Assembly (NCBI RefSeq): GCF_051251565.1
Contig: NZ_JBPOFB010000003.1
Location: forward strand, 186,001-250,000
From: Marivita sp051251565
GTDB lineage: Bacteria; Pseudomonadota; Alphaproteobacteria; Rhodobacterales; Rhodobacteraceae
Direction: 5' to 3'
DNA: 64,000 nt
This document shows, piece after piece, positions 1 through 8,021 of the stretch (position 1 is its first letter; each line of letters starts with the position of its first letter). The position numbers were made by a program, and so were the translations under genes. Below the pieces are notes generated by a model. That model was not told the DNA's origin and searched no databases. It worked only from the letters and a program-made list of their open reading frames with translations.

Positions 1-502
1 GCTTTTTAAAGCTGTCGACCTCGAACGCAAAGCTTTCGCCGTCAGAGCTGGTCACAACCTGGTTTTCCAGATCAACCGTCATCCGGGCGTTTGATCCTTT
101 TTCGGCATCCTTCATCAGCACATCCACGGCCGCCTGCGGCAGCACGATGGGCAGAATGCCGTTCTTGAAACAGTTGTTAAAAAAGATGTCGGCAAACGAG
201 GTCGAGATCACGGACTTGATCCCGAAATCCTTGAGCGCCCAAGGCGCATGTTCGCGCGATGATCCGCAGCCAAAGTTTTCACCCGCCACAAGGATTTCCG
301 CCTCGCGGTATTGCGGCTTGTTGAGAACGAAACCGGGGATTTCCTTGCCATCATCGTCATAGCGCATTTCGTCGAACAGGTTCACACCCAAACCCGACCG
401 CTTGATCGTCTTCAAGAACTGCTTGGGAATGATCATATCGGTGTCGATATTGACCAACGGCATCGGCGCGGCGATCCCTGTGAGTTTTTCGAACTTGTCC
501 AT
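1..502 (-). CDS. leuD: 3-isopropylmalate dehydratase small subunit, partial
   Basis: Together with LeuC this cytoplasmic subunit interconverts 2- and 3-isopropylmalate in leucine synthesis. About 167 N-terminal residues are visible; the C-terminus lies beyond the left window edge. It begins MDKFEKLTG and carries the family signatures NIDTDMIIPKQF and AGENFGCGSSREHAPWAL, the swivelling-domain substrate loop. Its ATG (502-500) shares one base with the leuC stop in a TAATG overlap, so the two subunits are translationally coupled. The reading frame is intact throughout the visible part. Confidence 0.95.
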   Translation of the reverse strand, partial: MDKFEKLTGIAAPMPLVNIDTDMIIPKQFLKTIKRSGLGVNLFDEMRYDDDGKEIPGFVLNKPQYREAEILVAGENFGCGSSREHAPWALKDFGIKSVISTSFADIFFNNCFKNGILPIVLPQAAVDVLMKDAEKGSNARMTVDLENQVVTSSDGESFAFEVDSFKK

Positions 503-1905
503 TACATCATCTCCCGAACGTCGGTCAGTTTTCCGGTCACGGCTGCTGCCGCCGCCATCGCAGGCGACATCAGATGCGTGCGACCGCCCCGGCCCTGACG
601 GCCCTCAAAGTTGCGGTTGGACGTGGCTGCACAGCGTTCGCCCGGAGCAAGCTGATCGGGGTTCATCGCAAGGCACATGGAACATCCCGCAAGACGCCAT
701 TCAAACCCGGCCTCTTTGAAGATATCCGCCAAACCCTCTTCCTCGGCCTGTGCGCGAACAAGGCCCGACCCTGGAACGACCATCGCCCGCTTTACAGCGA
801 TCTTCTTGCCCTTGAGGATCTCGGCCGCTGCCCGCAGGTCTTCGATCCGACCATTGGTGCACGATCCGATGAACACGGTGTCGATCTCGATATCCGACAA
901 TTTCTGCCCCGGTGTCAGGCCCATATAGTCCAAAGACCGCTGCGCTGCGGCAACCTTGCCACCGTCAAAGCTGTCGGCAGACGGTACTTCGGCGGTGATC
1001 GGCAGAACGTCCTCGGGCGAAGTGCCCCATGTCACAACCGGCGCGATGTCTTCGCCCTTGATCGTGACAACCTTGTCCCAATGCGCATCATCATCTGAAT
1101 AAAGCGTCTTCCACCACGAAAGCGCTGCTTCCCACTGCGCACCCTTGGGGGCATGTGGGCGACCGTTGACATAAGCAAACGTCTTTTCGTCCGGCGCGAT
1201 CAGGCCAGCGCGGGCGCCGCCTTCGATCGCCATGTTGCAGACGGTCATGCGGCCTTCCATCGACAGATCACGGATCGCTTCGCCGCAATACTCGATCACG
1301 TACCCGGTGCCACCGGCGGTTCCGGTCTTGCCGATCACCGACAGGGTGATGTCCTTTGCGGTCACACCGGGGCGCAGCTTGCCGGTGATTTCGACCTTCA
1401 TATTCTTGCCCTTGCGCTGAATCAGCGTTTGCGTGGCCAGAACGTGCTCGACCTCGGAGGTGCCGATGCCATGCGCAAGCGATCCAAACGCACCGTGGGT
1501 GGCAGTGTGCGAGTCGCCACAAACCACGGTCATGCCCGGCAAGGTCCAACCCTGCTCGGGGCCAACAATGTGCACAATGCCCTGACGCACGTCGGACACG
1601 GGGTAATAGTGAATCCCGAAATCCTTGGCGTTCTTGTCCAGCGCTTCAACCTGAACGCGGCTGTCTTCGGTCATGGTTTCCGCATTCGCGCGGTCCAGCG
1701 TGGTCGGCACGTTGTGATCGGGAACCGCGATTGTCTTGTCCGGCGCGTGCACCTTGCGGCCTGCCATGCGCAACCCTTCAAAAGCCTGCGGGCTGGTCAC
1801 TTCGTGGACAAGGTGACGGTCGATGTAAAGCAAGCAGGTGCCATCTTCGGCCTCATGGGCGACATGGGCATCCCAGATTTTATCATAGAGCGTTTTGGGG
1901 GACAT
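502..1905 (-). CDS. leuC: 3-isopropylmalate dehydratase large subunit
   Basis: Catalytic aconitase-family subunit of isopropylmalate isomerase, 467 residues, the usual length for the bacterial enzyme. The three cluster-binding cysteines are present: C349 in GSCTNGR and C408/C411 in GCSMCLAMN, which hold the [4Fe-4S] cluster. The start ATG at 1905 follows a GGGAGAGGA ribosome-binding site. leuD follows directly in a TAATG overlap. The gene is divergent from the small ORF at 2182, so its promoter should lie in 1906-2181, but I see no clear leader peptide or attenuator there. Confidence 0.97.
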   Translation of the reverse strand: MSPKTLYDKIWDAHVAHEAEDGTCLLYIDRHLVHEVTSPQAFEGLRMAGRKVHAPDKTIAVPDHNVPTTLDRANAETMTEDSRVQVEALDKNAKDFGIHYYPVSDVRQGIVHIVGPEQGWTLPGMTVVCGDSHTATHGAFGSLAHGIGTSEVEHVLATQTLIQRKGKNMKVEITGKLRPGVTAKDITLSVIGKTGTAGGTGYVIEYCGEAIRDLSMEGRMTVCNMAIEGGARAGLIAPDEKTFAYVNGRPHAPKGAQWEAALSWWKTLYSDDDAHWDKVVTIKGEDIAPVVTWGTSPEDVLPITAEVPSADSFDGGKVAAAQRSLDYMGLTPGQKLSDIEIDTVFIGSCTNGRIEDLRAAAEILKGKKIAVKRAMVVPGSGLVRAQAEEEGLADIFKEAGFEWRLAGCSMCLAMNPDQLAPGERCAATSNRNFEGRQGRGGRTHLMSPAMAAAAAVTGKLTDVREMM

Positions 1906-2181
1906 ATGTCCTCTCCCTTAAACTGTGTGGATGTGATGGTGGTGTCGGAGAAAGTTCAGGCGCAGCTGACTAGCCGCGCGAGCACTGTATGCGTCGCACC
2001 GAAGAAGCGTTCCCGCAGGCGGGCGCGTTCGTCCAGATCGAAAACCATTTCCATGCCCTGTGTCCTACATCATCGCCCCATCCCGCTGCAAGAGCGGCGC
2101 GCGCCTGCCTCGATGGGTCAAGCGCAAGAAAAGTGATCCAACCTCTGTTCTCCGTCGTAAAGAAAAAATTAAGGGGTAATT

Positions 2182-2313
2182 ATGCTGACGAAACTCAACA
2201 TCCTCAACTTGGGTCTGATCTTGGTCTTGATCGCAGGTCTTGTCTTGCACGCTGCGGGCGCAGACGCCGATATCGGGCCTGTTGCCTTGTCGTTGCCCTT
2301 TACCCGTTCGTAA
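2182..2313 (+). CDS. 43-residue hydrophobic peptide, unknown function
   Basis: A short ORF starting MLTKLNILNLGLILV, with a good AAGGGG ribosome-binding site 5 bases before the ATG. Residues 4-25 form one continuous hydrophobic stretch, so it is either a single-pass membrane peptide or a short signal-peptide-like segment; the tail (about residues 26-43) is mostly polar and ends in LPFTRS. It lies between divergent leuC and the downstream MscS channel gene (61-base gap) and could be co-transcribed with the latter. I do not recognise the family. The ribosome-binding site and amphipathic layout make it a plausible real gene. Confidence 0.5.
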   Translation: MLTKLNILNLGLILVLIAGLVLHAAGADADIGPVALSLPFTRS

Positions 2314-2373
2314 CCGGTTGCACTGTACGCGCGGCGGTGCAACGCTGCGGCAAAGCACTCAACCGGGCACAGA

Positions 2374-3708
2374 ATGGATCCTGACGTCGTCACACCAGAA
2401 ACGCTGACCGAAGTCACCCTTGGCCTTTACACTTGGGCCGAGTCCATGCTGCTCAGCCTGTTGCGCCCATGGAACGCCTATCAAATCCTGATCGCTCTGG
2501 GCTTGTTTGTCGCGGCGCATCTGATCACGGCCTTCCTCAAGCCGCGTATGCACACCTGGATGCGCACGCGCGAAGGCTGGCCAAAATGGCGGATGCGCGC
2601 GCTTGTGGTGTTTCACCGCCGCTTGCGCATGATGCTGTTCGTGGTGCTGATCTGGCTGGTCGTGGCGGTGATGCGGGAACTGACATGGCCGTCCCGATCC
2701 TACCTGTTGGCCATCATCGGCAACCTGTCCACCGCGTGGCTGTCCATCGCCTTTGCCACACGGCTGATCAAGAACGCCCTACTGCGCGGGATTGTCCGGT
2801 ATGGCGCGTGGATCTGGGTCACGCTGTCGATCACCGGGCTGGCCGACGAAATGCAATCGCTTTTGGACAGCCTGGCGTTTTCGGTCGGGGACACACGGCT
2901 TTCGGTGTGGCTGGTTCTTCAGGCCGTCGTCATCGTGGCTACACTGTTCACGATTGCCCGCGTGGTCAGCAGCACATCCGCCGCCACGATCCGCAGCAAC
3001 GAAGACATTTCTCCGTCGATGCAGGTGCTTGCGATCAAGTTCCTGCAAGTCGCCCTGTTTGGCACCGCGTTTTTCCTTGGCTTGCGCCTTGTTGGTGTTG
3101 ACCTCAGCGGGCTGGCCTTCCTGTCGGGGGCGATTGGCCTGGGTCTGGGCTTTGGCTTGCAAAAAGTGGTGTCCAACCTTGTCTCCGGGGTGATCATCCT
3201 GCTCGACAAATCAATCAAACCGGGGGACGTGATTTCCCTTGGCGACACGTTCGGATGGATCAATTCCTTGGGTGCCCGCTACGTCAGCGTCGTCACCCGC
3301 GATGGCAAGGAATATCTGATCCCGAACGAAGATCTGATCACTGGGCAGGTGGTGAACTGGTCCCACTCCAACGAATTTGTCCGTCTCGATATCTATTTCG
3401 GCACCGCCTATTCCGACGACCCCCACAAGGTGCGGGACATTGCGATCAACGCCGCCAAATCGGTGGACCGCGTGCTTAGCTTCAAGGCCCCCGTCTGTCA
3501 CATCGTCGGCTTCGGAGACAGCTCTGTCGACTATATCCTGCGCTTCTGGATTCGGGATCCCACCGGCGGGCTGACCAATATCCGGGGCAACGTGTACCTT
3601 GCCCTTTGGGACGCGTTTCAGGAACACGGCATTTCCATCCCCTTCCCGCAGCGCGAAGTCAAAATGCTCGACGGTTCAACGCTTGCGACACCATCGCTGC
3701 CTGACTGA
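2374..3708 (+). CDS. MscS-family mechanosensitive ion channel
   Basis: A 444-residue inner-membrane protein. Several hydrophobic segments fill residues 30-260, followed by the MscS signature: a glycine/alanine-rich pore helix (LSGAIGLGLGFGLQKVVSN, about 252-270) and the beta domain with GDVISLGDTFGWI and a RDGKEYLIPNEDLI strand. This matches the MscS conserved domain, which opens a tension-gated pore during hypo-osmotic shock. The N-terminal membrane part is longer than in E. coli MscS, as in many alphaproteobacterial homologues. It is a lone gene on this strand before the thiolase. The ATG at 2374 is the first in frame. Confidence 0.9.
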   Translation: MDPDVVTPETLTEVTLGLYTWAESMLLSLLRPWNAYQILIALGLFVAAHLITAFLKPRMHTWMRTREGWPKWRMRALVVFHRRLRMMLFVVLIWLVVAVMRELTWPSRSYLLAIIGNLSTAWLSIAFATRLIKNALLRGIVRYGAWIWVTLSITGLADEMQSLLDSLAFSVGDTRLSVWLVLQAVVIVATLFTIARVVSSTSAATIRSNEDISPSMQVLAIKFLQVALFGTAFFLGLRLVGVDLSGLAFLSGAIGLGLGFGLQKVVSNLVSGVIILLDKSIKPGDVISLGDTFGWINSLGARYVSVVTRDGKEYLIPNEDLITGQVVNWSHSNEFVRLDIYFGTAYSDDPHKVRDIAINAAKSVDRVLSFKAPVCHIVGFGDSSVDYILRFWIRDPTGGLTNIRGNVYLALWDAFQEHGISIPFPQREVKMLDGSTLATPSLPD

Positions 3709-3777
3709 CGAAACGTTGCGGCTGACAGGATGATCCGCGTTCGGCATACTTCGCTCAATAGAACACGGGAGGCCAGC

Positions 3778-4956
3778 ATGGCAGAAGAGATCGTAATCCT
3801 TGACGGTGCGCGCACCGCAATCGGCACCTTTGGCGGATCGCTTGCCGCGACGCCCCCGATTGATCTAGGGGCCGCCGTTGCCAAGGCCGCGCTGGAGCGG
3901 TCTGGCGTCGACGGCGCGCAGATCGGGCATGTGGTCTTTGGCCATGTCATCAACACCGAACCACGCGATATGTACCTGTCGCGTGTGGCTGCCATGCAGG
4001 CCGGCATCCCCGACACCACCCCCGCGATGAACGTCAACCGACTGTGTGGATCGGGTGCGCAAGCCATCGTGTCAGCGGTGCAAGCCCTGATGCTGGGTGA
4101 TGCGGATTTTGCCCTGGCCGGTGGCGCCGAATCCATGAGCCGCGCGCCCTTTATCATCCCCGACCAACGCTGGGGCGCCAAGATGGGCGATATCGCAACG
4201 CGCGACATGATGCTGGGCGCGCTCAATTGCCCGTTCGGCACCGGGCATATGGGTGTCACGGCGGAAAATGTCGCCGCCGAACATGACGTCACCCGCGACC
4301 AGCAAGACGCGTTTGCCCTGACCAGTCAGGACCGTGCCGCCAAGGCCATCGCCGAAGGCCGTTTTGTCAGCCAGATCATCCCCGTCGAGGTTCGCAGAAA
4401 GCGCGAGATGGTGGCGTTCGAGACCGACGAACACCCCAAGGCGACGACCATGGACGCGCTTGGCAGTCTGAAAACTGTGTTTCAGAAAGACGGCACCGTG
4501 ACCGCTGGCAACGCGTCGGGCATCAATGATGGTGCGGCTGCGATGGTGCTGGCCACCGCATCGGCTGCGGCCAAAGCCGGTCTGAAACCCAAAGCACGCA
4601 TCCTGGGCTATGCCCATGCCGGTGTCCGCCCCGAAGTCATGGGCATCGGCCCGGTGCCTGCTGTGCAGAACTTGCTGGCGCGCACCGGCCTGTCGATCAC
4701 CGATTTTGATGTCATCGAATCCAACGAAGCCTTCGCTGCACAGGCGCTTGCCGTGAACAAGGGGCTTGGCCTTGATCCTGCCAAGGTAAACCCAAATGGC
4801 GGGGCGATCGCCCTGGGCCACCCGGTCGGGGCCACTGGCGCGATCATCACCCTGAAAGCGCTTTACGAATTGGAAAGAATTGGTGGCTCCAAAGCGCTGA
4901 TCACCATGTGCATCGGCGGCGGGCAGGGGATCGCGTTGGCCATAGAAGCCTTGTAA
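3778..4956 (+). CDS. Acetyl-CoA C-acyltransferase (thiolase)
   Basis: A 392-residue thiolase catalysing the reversible condensation or cleavage of acyl-CoA and acetyl-CoA. The nucleophile C90 lies in NRLCGSGAQA. The C-terminal GGAIALGHPVGATG carries the catalytic His and MCIGGGQG the second Cys, so all active-site blocks are present. The start at 3778 (MAEEIVILDGARTA) is chosen over an upstream in-frame ATG because GGGAGG lies 6 bases before it and thiolases begin this way. Whether it works in beta-oxidation or acetoacetyl-CoA formation cannot be decided; no pathway genes adjoin it. It is closed by a terminator at 4973-4998. Confidence 0.92.
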   Translation: MAEEIVILDGARTAIGTFGGSLAATPPIDLGAAVAKAALERSGVDGAQIGHVVFGHVINTEPRDMYLSRVAAMQAGIPDTTPAMNVNRLCGSGAQAIVSAVQALMLGDADFALAGGAESMSRAPFIIPDQRWGAKMGDIATRDMMLGALNCPFGTGHMGVTAENVAAEHDVTRDQQDAFALTSQDRAAKAIAEGRFVSQIIPVEVRRKREMVAFETDEHPKATTMDALGSLKTVFQKDGTVTAGNASGINDGAAAMVLATASAAAKAGLKPKARILGYAHAGVRPEVMGIGPVPAVQNLLARTGLSITDFDVIESNEAFAAQALAVNKGLGLDPAKVNPNGGAIALGHPVGATGAIITLKALYELERIGGSKALITMCIGGGQGIALAIEAL

Positions 4957-4972
4957 ATACAACCCTTACGGG

Positions 4973-4998
4973 AAAACTTGCCCATGGGCAAGTTTTTC
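4973..4998 (+). terminator. Rho-independent terminator after the thiolase gene
   Basis: A perfect stem AAAACTTGCCC / GGGCAAGTTTT with a minimal loop, followed by TTCTC, begins 17 bases after the thiolase stop. The stem is flanked by A on the left and T on the right. It separates the thiolase from the kinase gene at 5083. Confidence 0.8.
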
Positions 4999-5082
4999 TC
5001 TTCCCCGCCATTTCGATCGAAGTGGTTAATCAAGTCTTCATCCTGATTGGCGAAATTCACCAGGACGGATTCGGAGACTGGA

Positions 5083-7221
5083 ATGAGCTTTGCCAACAAA
5101 TTGGCCGACGAACGCCGCGCGCGTTTGGCTGCGGAGCGCCTTCTTGAACTCAAGCAGGCAGAGCTGTTCGCGGCCAATCGCAAGCTGGGCAAACATGCGC
5201 AGCAGTTGAGCAATGAAATCGTCGAAACCCGTGCCGAGGTGGCGATGGTGCGGGGGGAAAACCAAAGGGTCCGCACCGAATTGGGGGTGGCCAACGAAAA
5301 GATCCAGATCGCGGAACGGCGGCTTTGGCATTCGATTGAAACCATTCAGGATGGGTTTGCGTTCTTTGACGCAGACAACCGGATGATCGCTGCCAACCGT
5401 GCCTATCTCGCGGTGTTTGACGATCTGGAAGAGGTGACACCGGGCATCACCTATCCGCGCATCCTGCAACTTTTGACCGAAGAAGGCATCATCAATATCG
5501 GCGATGAGCCCCCTGCAAACTGGCGCGCGCGGATGCAGGACCGCTGGCAACAGGAAGCGCCCGATCCGATGGAAATCCAGCTTTGGAACGGCGAACATAT
5601 CCGCATCTTTGACCGGCGCGGACCAACGGGCGATGTGGTGAGCCTTGCTCTCAACATTACCGAAAGCGTGGAATACGAAGACCAACTGCACGATGCGCGC
5701 GAACGCGCAGAAGCCGCCAACCGGGCGAAATCGGCCTTCCTTGCGAATATGAGCCACGAGATCAGAACCCCGATGAACGGGGTTGTGGGCATGGCTGATC
5801 TGCTGACTGCAACCCAGTTGGACAGCGAACAGCGCCTGTTTGTCGAGACGATCAAACATTCCGGCGAGGCGTTGTTGGTGATCATCAATGACGTGCTGGA
5901 TTACTCCAAGATCGACGCCGACAAACTGGTGCTGCATCCCGAACCGTTCGACCTTGAAAAGACCCTGCACGAAGTGGTGATGCTTTTGCAGCCGACCGCG
6001 CGGGGCAAGGGTCTGTCGCTCAGGATCGACTATGACATCCTGCAACCCACCCGCTTTGTCGCCGATCCCGGCCGCATCCGTCAGATCATCACCAACCTGA
6101 TGGGCAACGCGGTCAAGTTCACGCTTGAAGGTCACGTTCTGTTGCGCGTGGTGGGCAAGGCAGCAGCCGGTGACAGCACTTCCCTGACCATCACCATCGA
6201 AGACACCGGAATCGGCATTGCGGCGGATAAGGTGGATCATGTGTTTGGCGAATTCAATCAGGTTGAGGATGATCGCAACCGCCAGTTCGAAGGCACAGGG
6301 CTTGGTCTGACGATCACCAAACGGCTTGTTGAATTGATGGGCGGAGAGGTCTGGGTCACATCCGAACAGGGCGTGGGAAGCTGTTTTGGCTTTACCATCA
6401 CCCTGCCCCGCGATCTCGAAAGTGGTGCGACCGTTCCAATGCTTGATCCCTTGATTCAGCGGATTCTGGTGATCGACGAGGTCGACAAGGATGATACAAC
6501 CCCCTTGGTCAACCAGATCAGCGCCTTGGGCGGCAAGCCTGTTTTATGTTCAAACCCAGCAACGCTTACCACAGCGCAGATCGACGCGGTGAACCTGACG
6601 GTGCTGGGGCTTGACCCGGACAGCGCGCTGTTTGCCCCCGCCATCGACGCGCTGCGGCGGGTTGCGCCCAATGCGCCGGTTCTGTCGCTGTCGCATGATC
6701 CGGTTCGGGTGGCGGATGCAGGGCTGACCCGTGTCACAACGATCCAGCGGCCCTATGCCCGGACCGTCCTGCATGACGCCATCACCGCAACCTCGATCCA
6801 CGCCGCGCCTGTCACCGCGACCTGCCCGCGCACCACCCGGCCCAAGGTGCTGTTGGCCGAAGACAACCGCACCAACCAGCTCGTCTTTCGCAAAATGGTT
6901 GGCACACTTGATATCGACCTGGCGATTGCGAATGACGGGTTTGAGGCGGTGGCCGCGTTCGAGGCTGATCGCCCGGACGTGATCTTTATGGATATCTCGA
7001 TGCCCGGCATGGATGGCAAAGAAGCCACCGCCAAGATACGCACGCTTGAAGGGGCTGGGCCGCATGTGCCGATCATAGCCGTGACCGCCCACGCGATGGA
7101 CGGAGACCGCGACATGATCCTGCAAGCGGGGTTGACCGACTACCTCACCAAACCGCTGCGCAAAGACGCGCTGGTTGAAAAGCTCGAACTCTACTGTCCG
7201 CCCCGTCAGTTGGCGTCGTAG
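5083..7221 (+). CDS. Hybrid sensor histidine kinase/response regulator
   Basis: A 712-residue cytoplasmic sensor with no membrane segment. Order: N-terminal coiled coil (about 1-85, charged Ala/Glu/Arg-rich), PAS domain (about 90-200), HisKA with phospho-accepting H225 in SHEIRTPMNG, HATPase_c with DTGIGI and GTGLGLTI, a degenerate receiver-like domain (about 455-580), and a complete C-terminal receiver with D637 in FMDISMPG and the TKPL lysine motif. The middle receiver-like part lacks an obvious phosphorylatable Asp. The start at 5083 follows GGAG, 6 bases upstream. The stimulus is unknown. Its 3' end overlaps convergent yaaA by 16 bases. Confidence 0.9.
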   Translation: MSFANKLADERRARLAAERLLELKQAELFAANRKLGKHAQQLSNEIVETRAEVAMVRGENQRVRTELGVANEKIQIAERRLWHSIETIQDGFAFFDADNRMIAANRAYLAVFDDLEEVTPGITYPRILQLLTEEGIINIGDEPPANWRARMQDRWQQEAPDPMEIQLWNGEHIRIFDRRGPTGDVVSLALNITESVEYEDQLHDARERAEAANRAKSAFLANMSHEIRTPMNGVVGMADLLTATQLDSEQRLFVETIKHSGEALLVIINDVLDYSKIDADKLVLHPEPFDLEKTLHEVVMLLQPTARGKGLSLRIDYDILQPTRFVADPGRIRQIITNLMGNAVKFTLEGHVLLRVVGKAAAGDSTSLTITIEDTGIGIAADKVDHVFGEFNQVEDDRNRQFEGTGLGLTITKRLVELMGGEVWVTSEQGVGSCFGFTITLPRDLESGATVPMLDPLIQRILVIDEVDKDDTTPLVNQISALGGKPVLCSNPATLTTAQIDAVNLTVLGLDPDSALFAPAIDALRRVAPNAPVLSLSHDPVRVADAGLTRVTTIQRPYARTVLHDAITATSIHAAPVTATCPRTTRPKVLLAEDNRTNQLVFRKMVGTLDIDLAIANDGFEAVAAFEADRPDVIFMDISMPGMDGKEATAKIRTLEGAGPHVPIIAVTAHAMDGDRDMILQAGLTDYLTKPLRKDALVEKLELYCPPRQLAS

Positions 7222-7985
7222 GGGCGCACAAACACGGGTTTGTCGGGGTCGGACAGGTCTTCGCGGTAGCCATAACCGCCCAGATCGAAATCAAAGATCC
7301 CCGCCGGATCAGTCAGCCGCTTTTGGACCATGAACCGGGCCATCGCGCCGCGGGCTTTCTTGGCATAGAAACTGACGATCTTCGGCCCCTTGCCGTCGCC
7401 TTTGTCTTCCATAAACGCAGGCGTCACGATCCGCAGGCCCAGCGCTTTGGGCGGCACCGCGCCGAAATATTCCTGACTGGCACAATTGACCAGCGTGTCG
7501 GTGTTCAGGCCGTCGGCCTGTGCTTTCAGCTCGGCCGCGATCTGGTCGCGCCAATAGTCGTACAGGTTGCCGCCGCGCCGGGTTTTCAACCGGCTGCCCA
7601 TCTCAAGGCGGTAGGCCTGAATGCCATCAAGCGGACGCAACACACCGTAAAGCCCGGACAGGATGCGCAGGTGGTCTTGCGCCCAGCGCATCTCATCAGT
7701 GTCCAGTGTGTCGGCCTCAAGCCCCTGATACGTGTCGCCGGCAAAGGCCAGCGCAGCGGGACGCAGGTGATCTTGCGGCGCCTCGTCCGCGTAATCGCGG
7801 AAGCGGTCGCGGTTGAGCTTGGCCAGATCATCGCTCAGGTGCATCAGGGATTTGAGATCACCCAGCGTCAGATTGCGGGCGGATTTGGCAAGGCGGTTCG
7901 CGTCCTCAAGGAACACGGGTTCGGTCAGGGTCACGTCACGTTCGGACCAGTCAAGACGTTTGGCCGGGGAAATCACGACGAGCAT
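7206..7985 (-). CDS. yaaA: Peroxide stress protein YaaA (DUF328/UPF0246)
   Basis: A 259-residue protein starting MLVVISPAKRLDW, the diagnostic N-terminus of the family. It also has the conserved internal blocks LSGLYGVLRPLDGI and NLYDYWRD. In E. coli, YaaA is induced by OxyR and limits free iron and DNA damage under peroxide stress. The length is typical. The last 16 bases overlap the convergent kinase gene. The ATG at 7985 is the natural family start. Confidence 0.93.
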   Translation of the reverse strand: MLVVISPAKRLDWSERDVTLTEPVFLEDANRLAKSARNLTLGDLKSLMHLSDDLAKLNRDRFRDYADEAPQDHLRPAALAFAGDTYQGLEADTLDTDEMRWAQDHLRILSGLYGVLRPLDGIQAYRLEMGSRLKTRRGGNLYDYWRDQIAAELKAQADGLNTDTLVNCASQEYFGAVPPKALGLRIVTPAFMEDKGDGKGPKIVSFYAKKARGAMARFMVQKRLTDPAGIFDFDLGGYGYREDLSDPDKPVFVRPYDAN

Positions 7986-8021
7986 GGCAGCACCTTTGTT
8001 CTTTGGACGTACCCAATGGAT

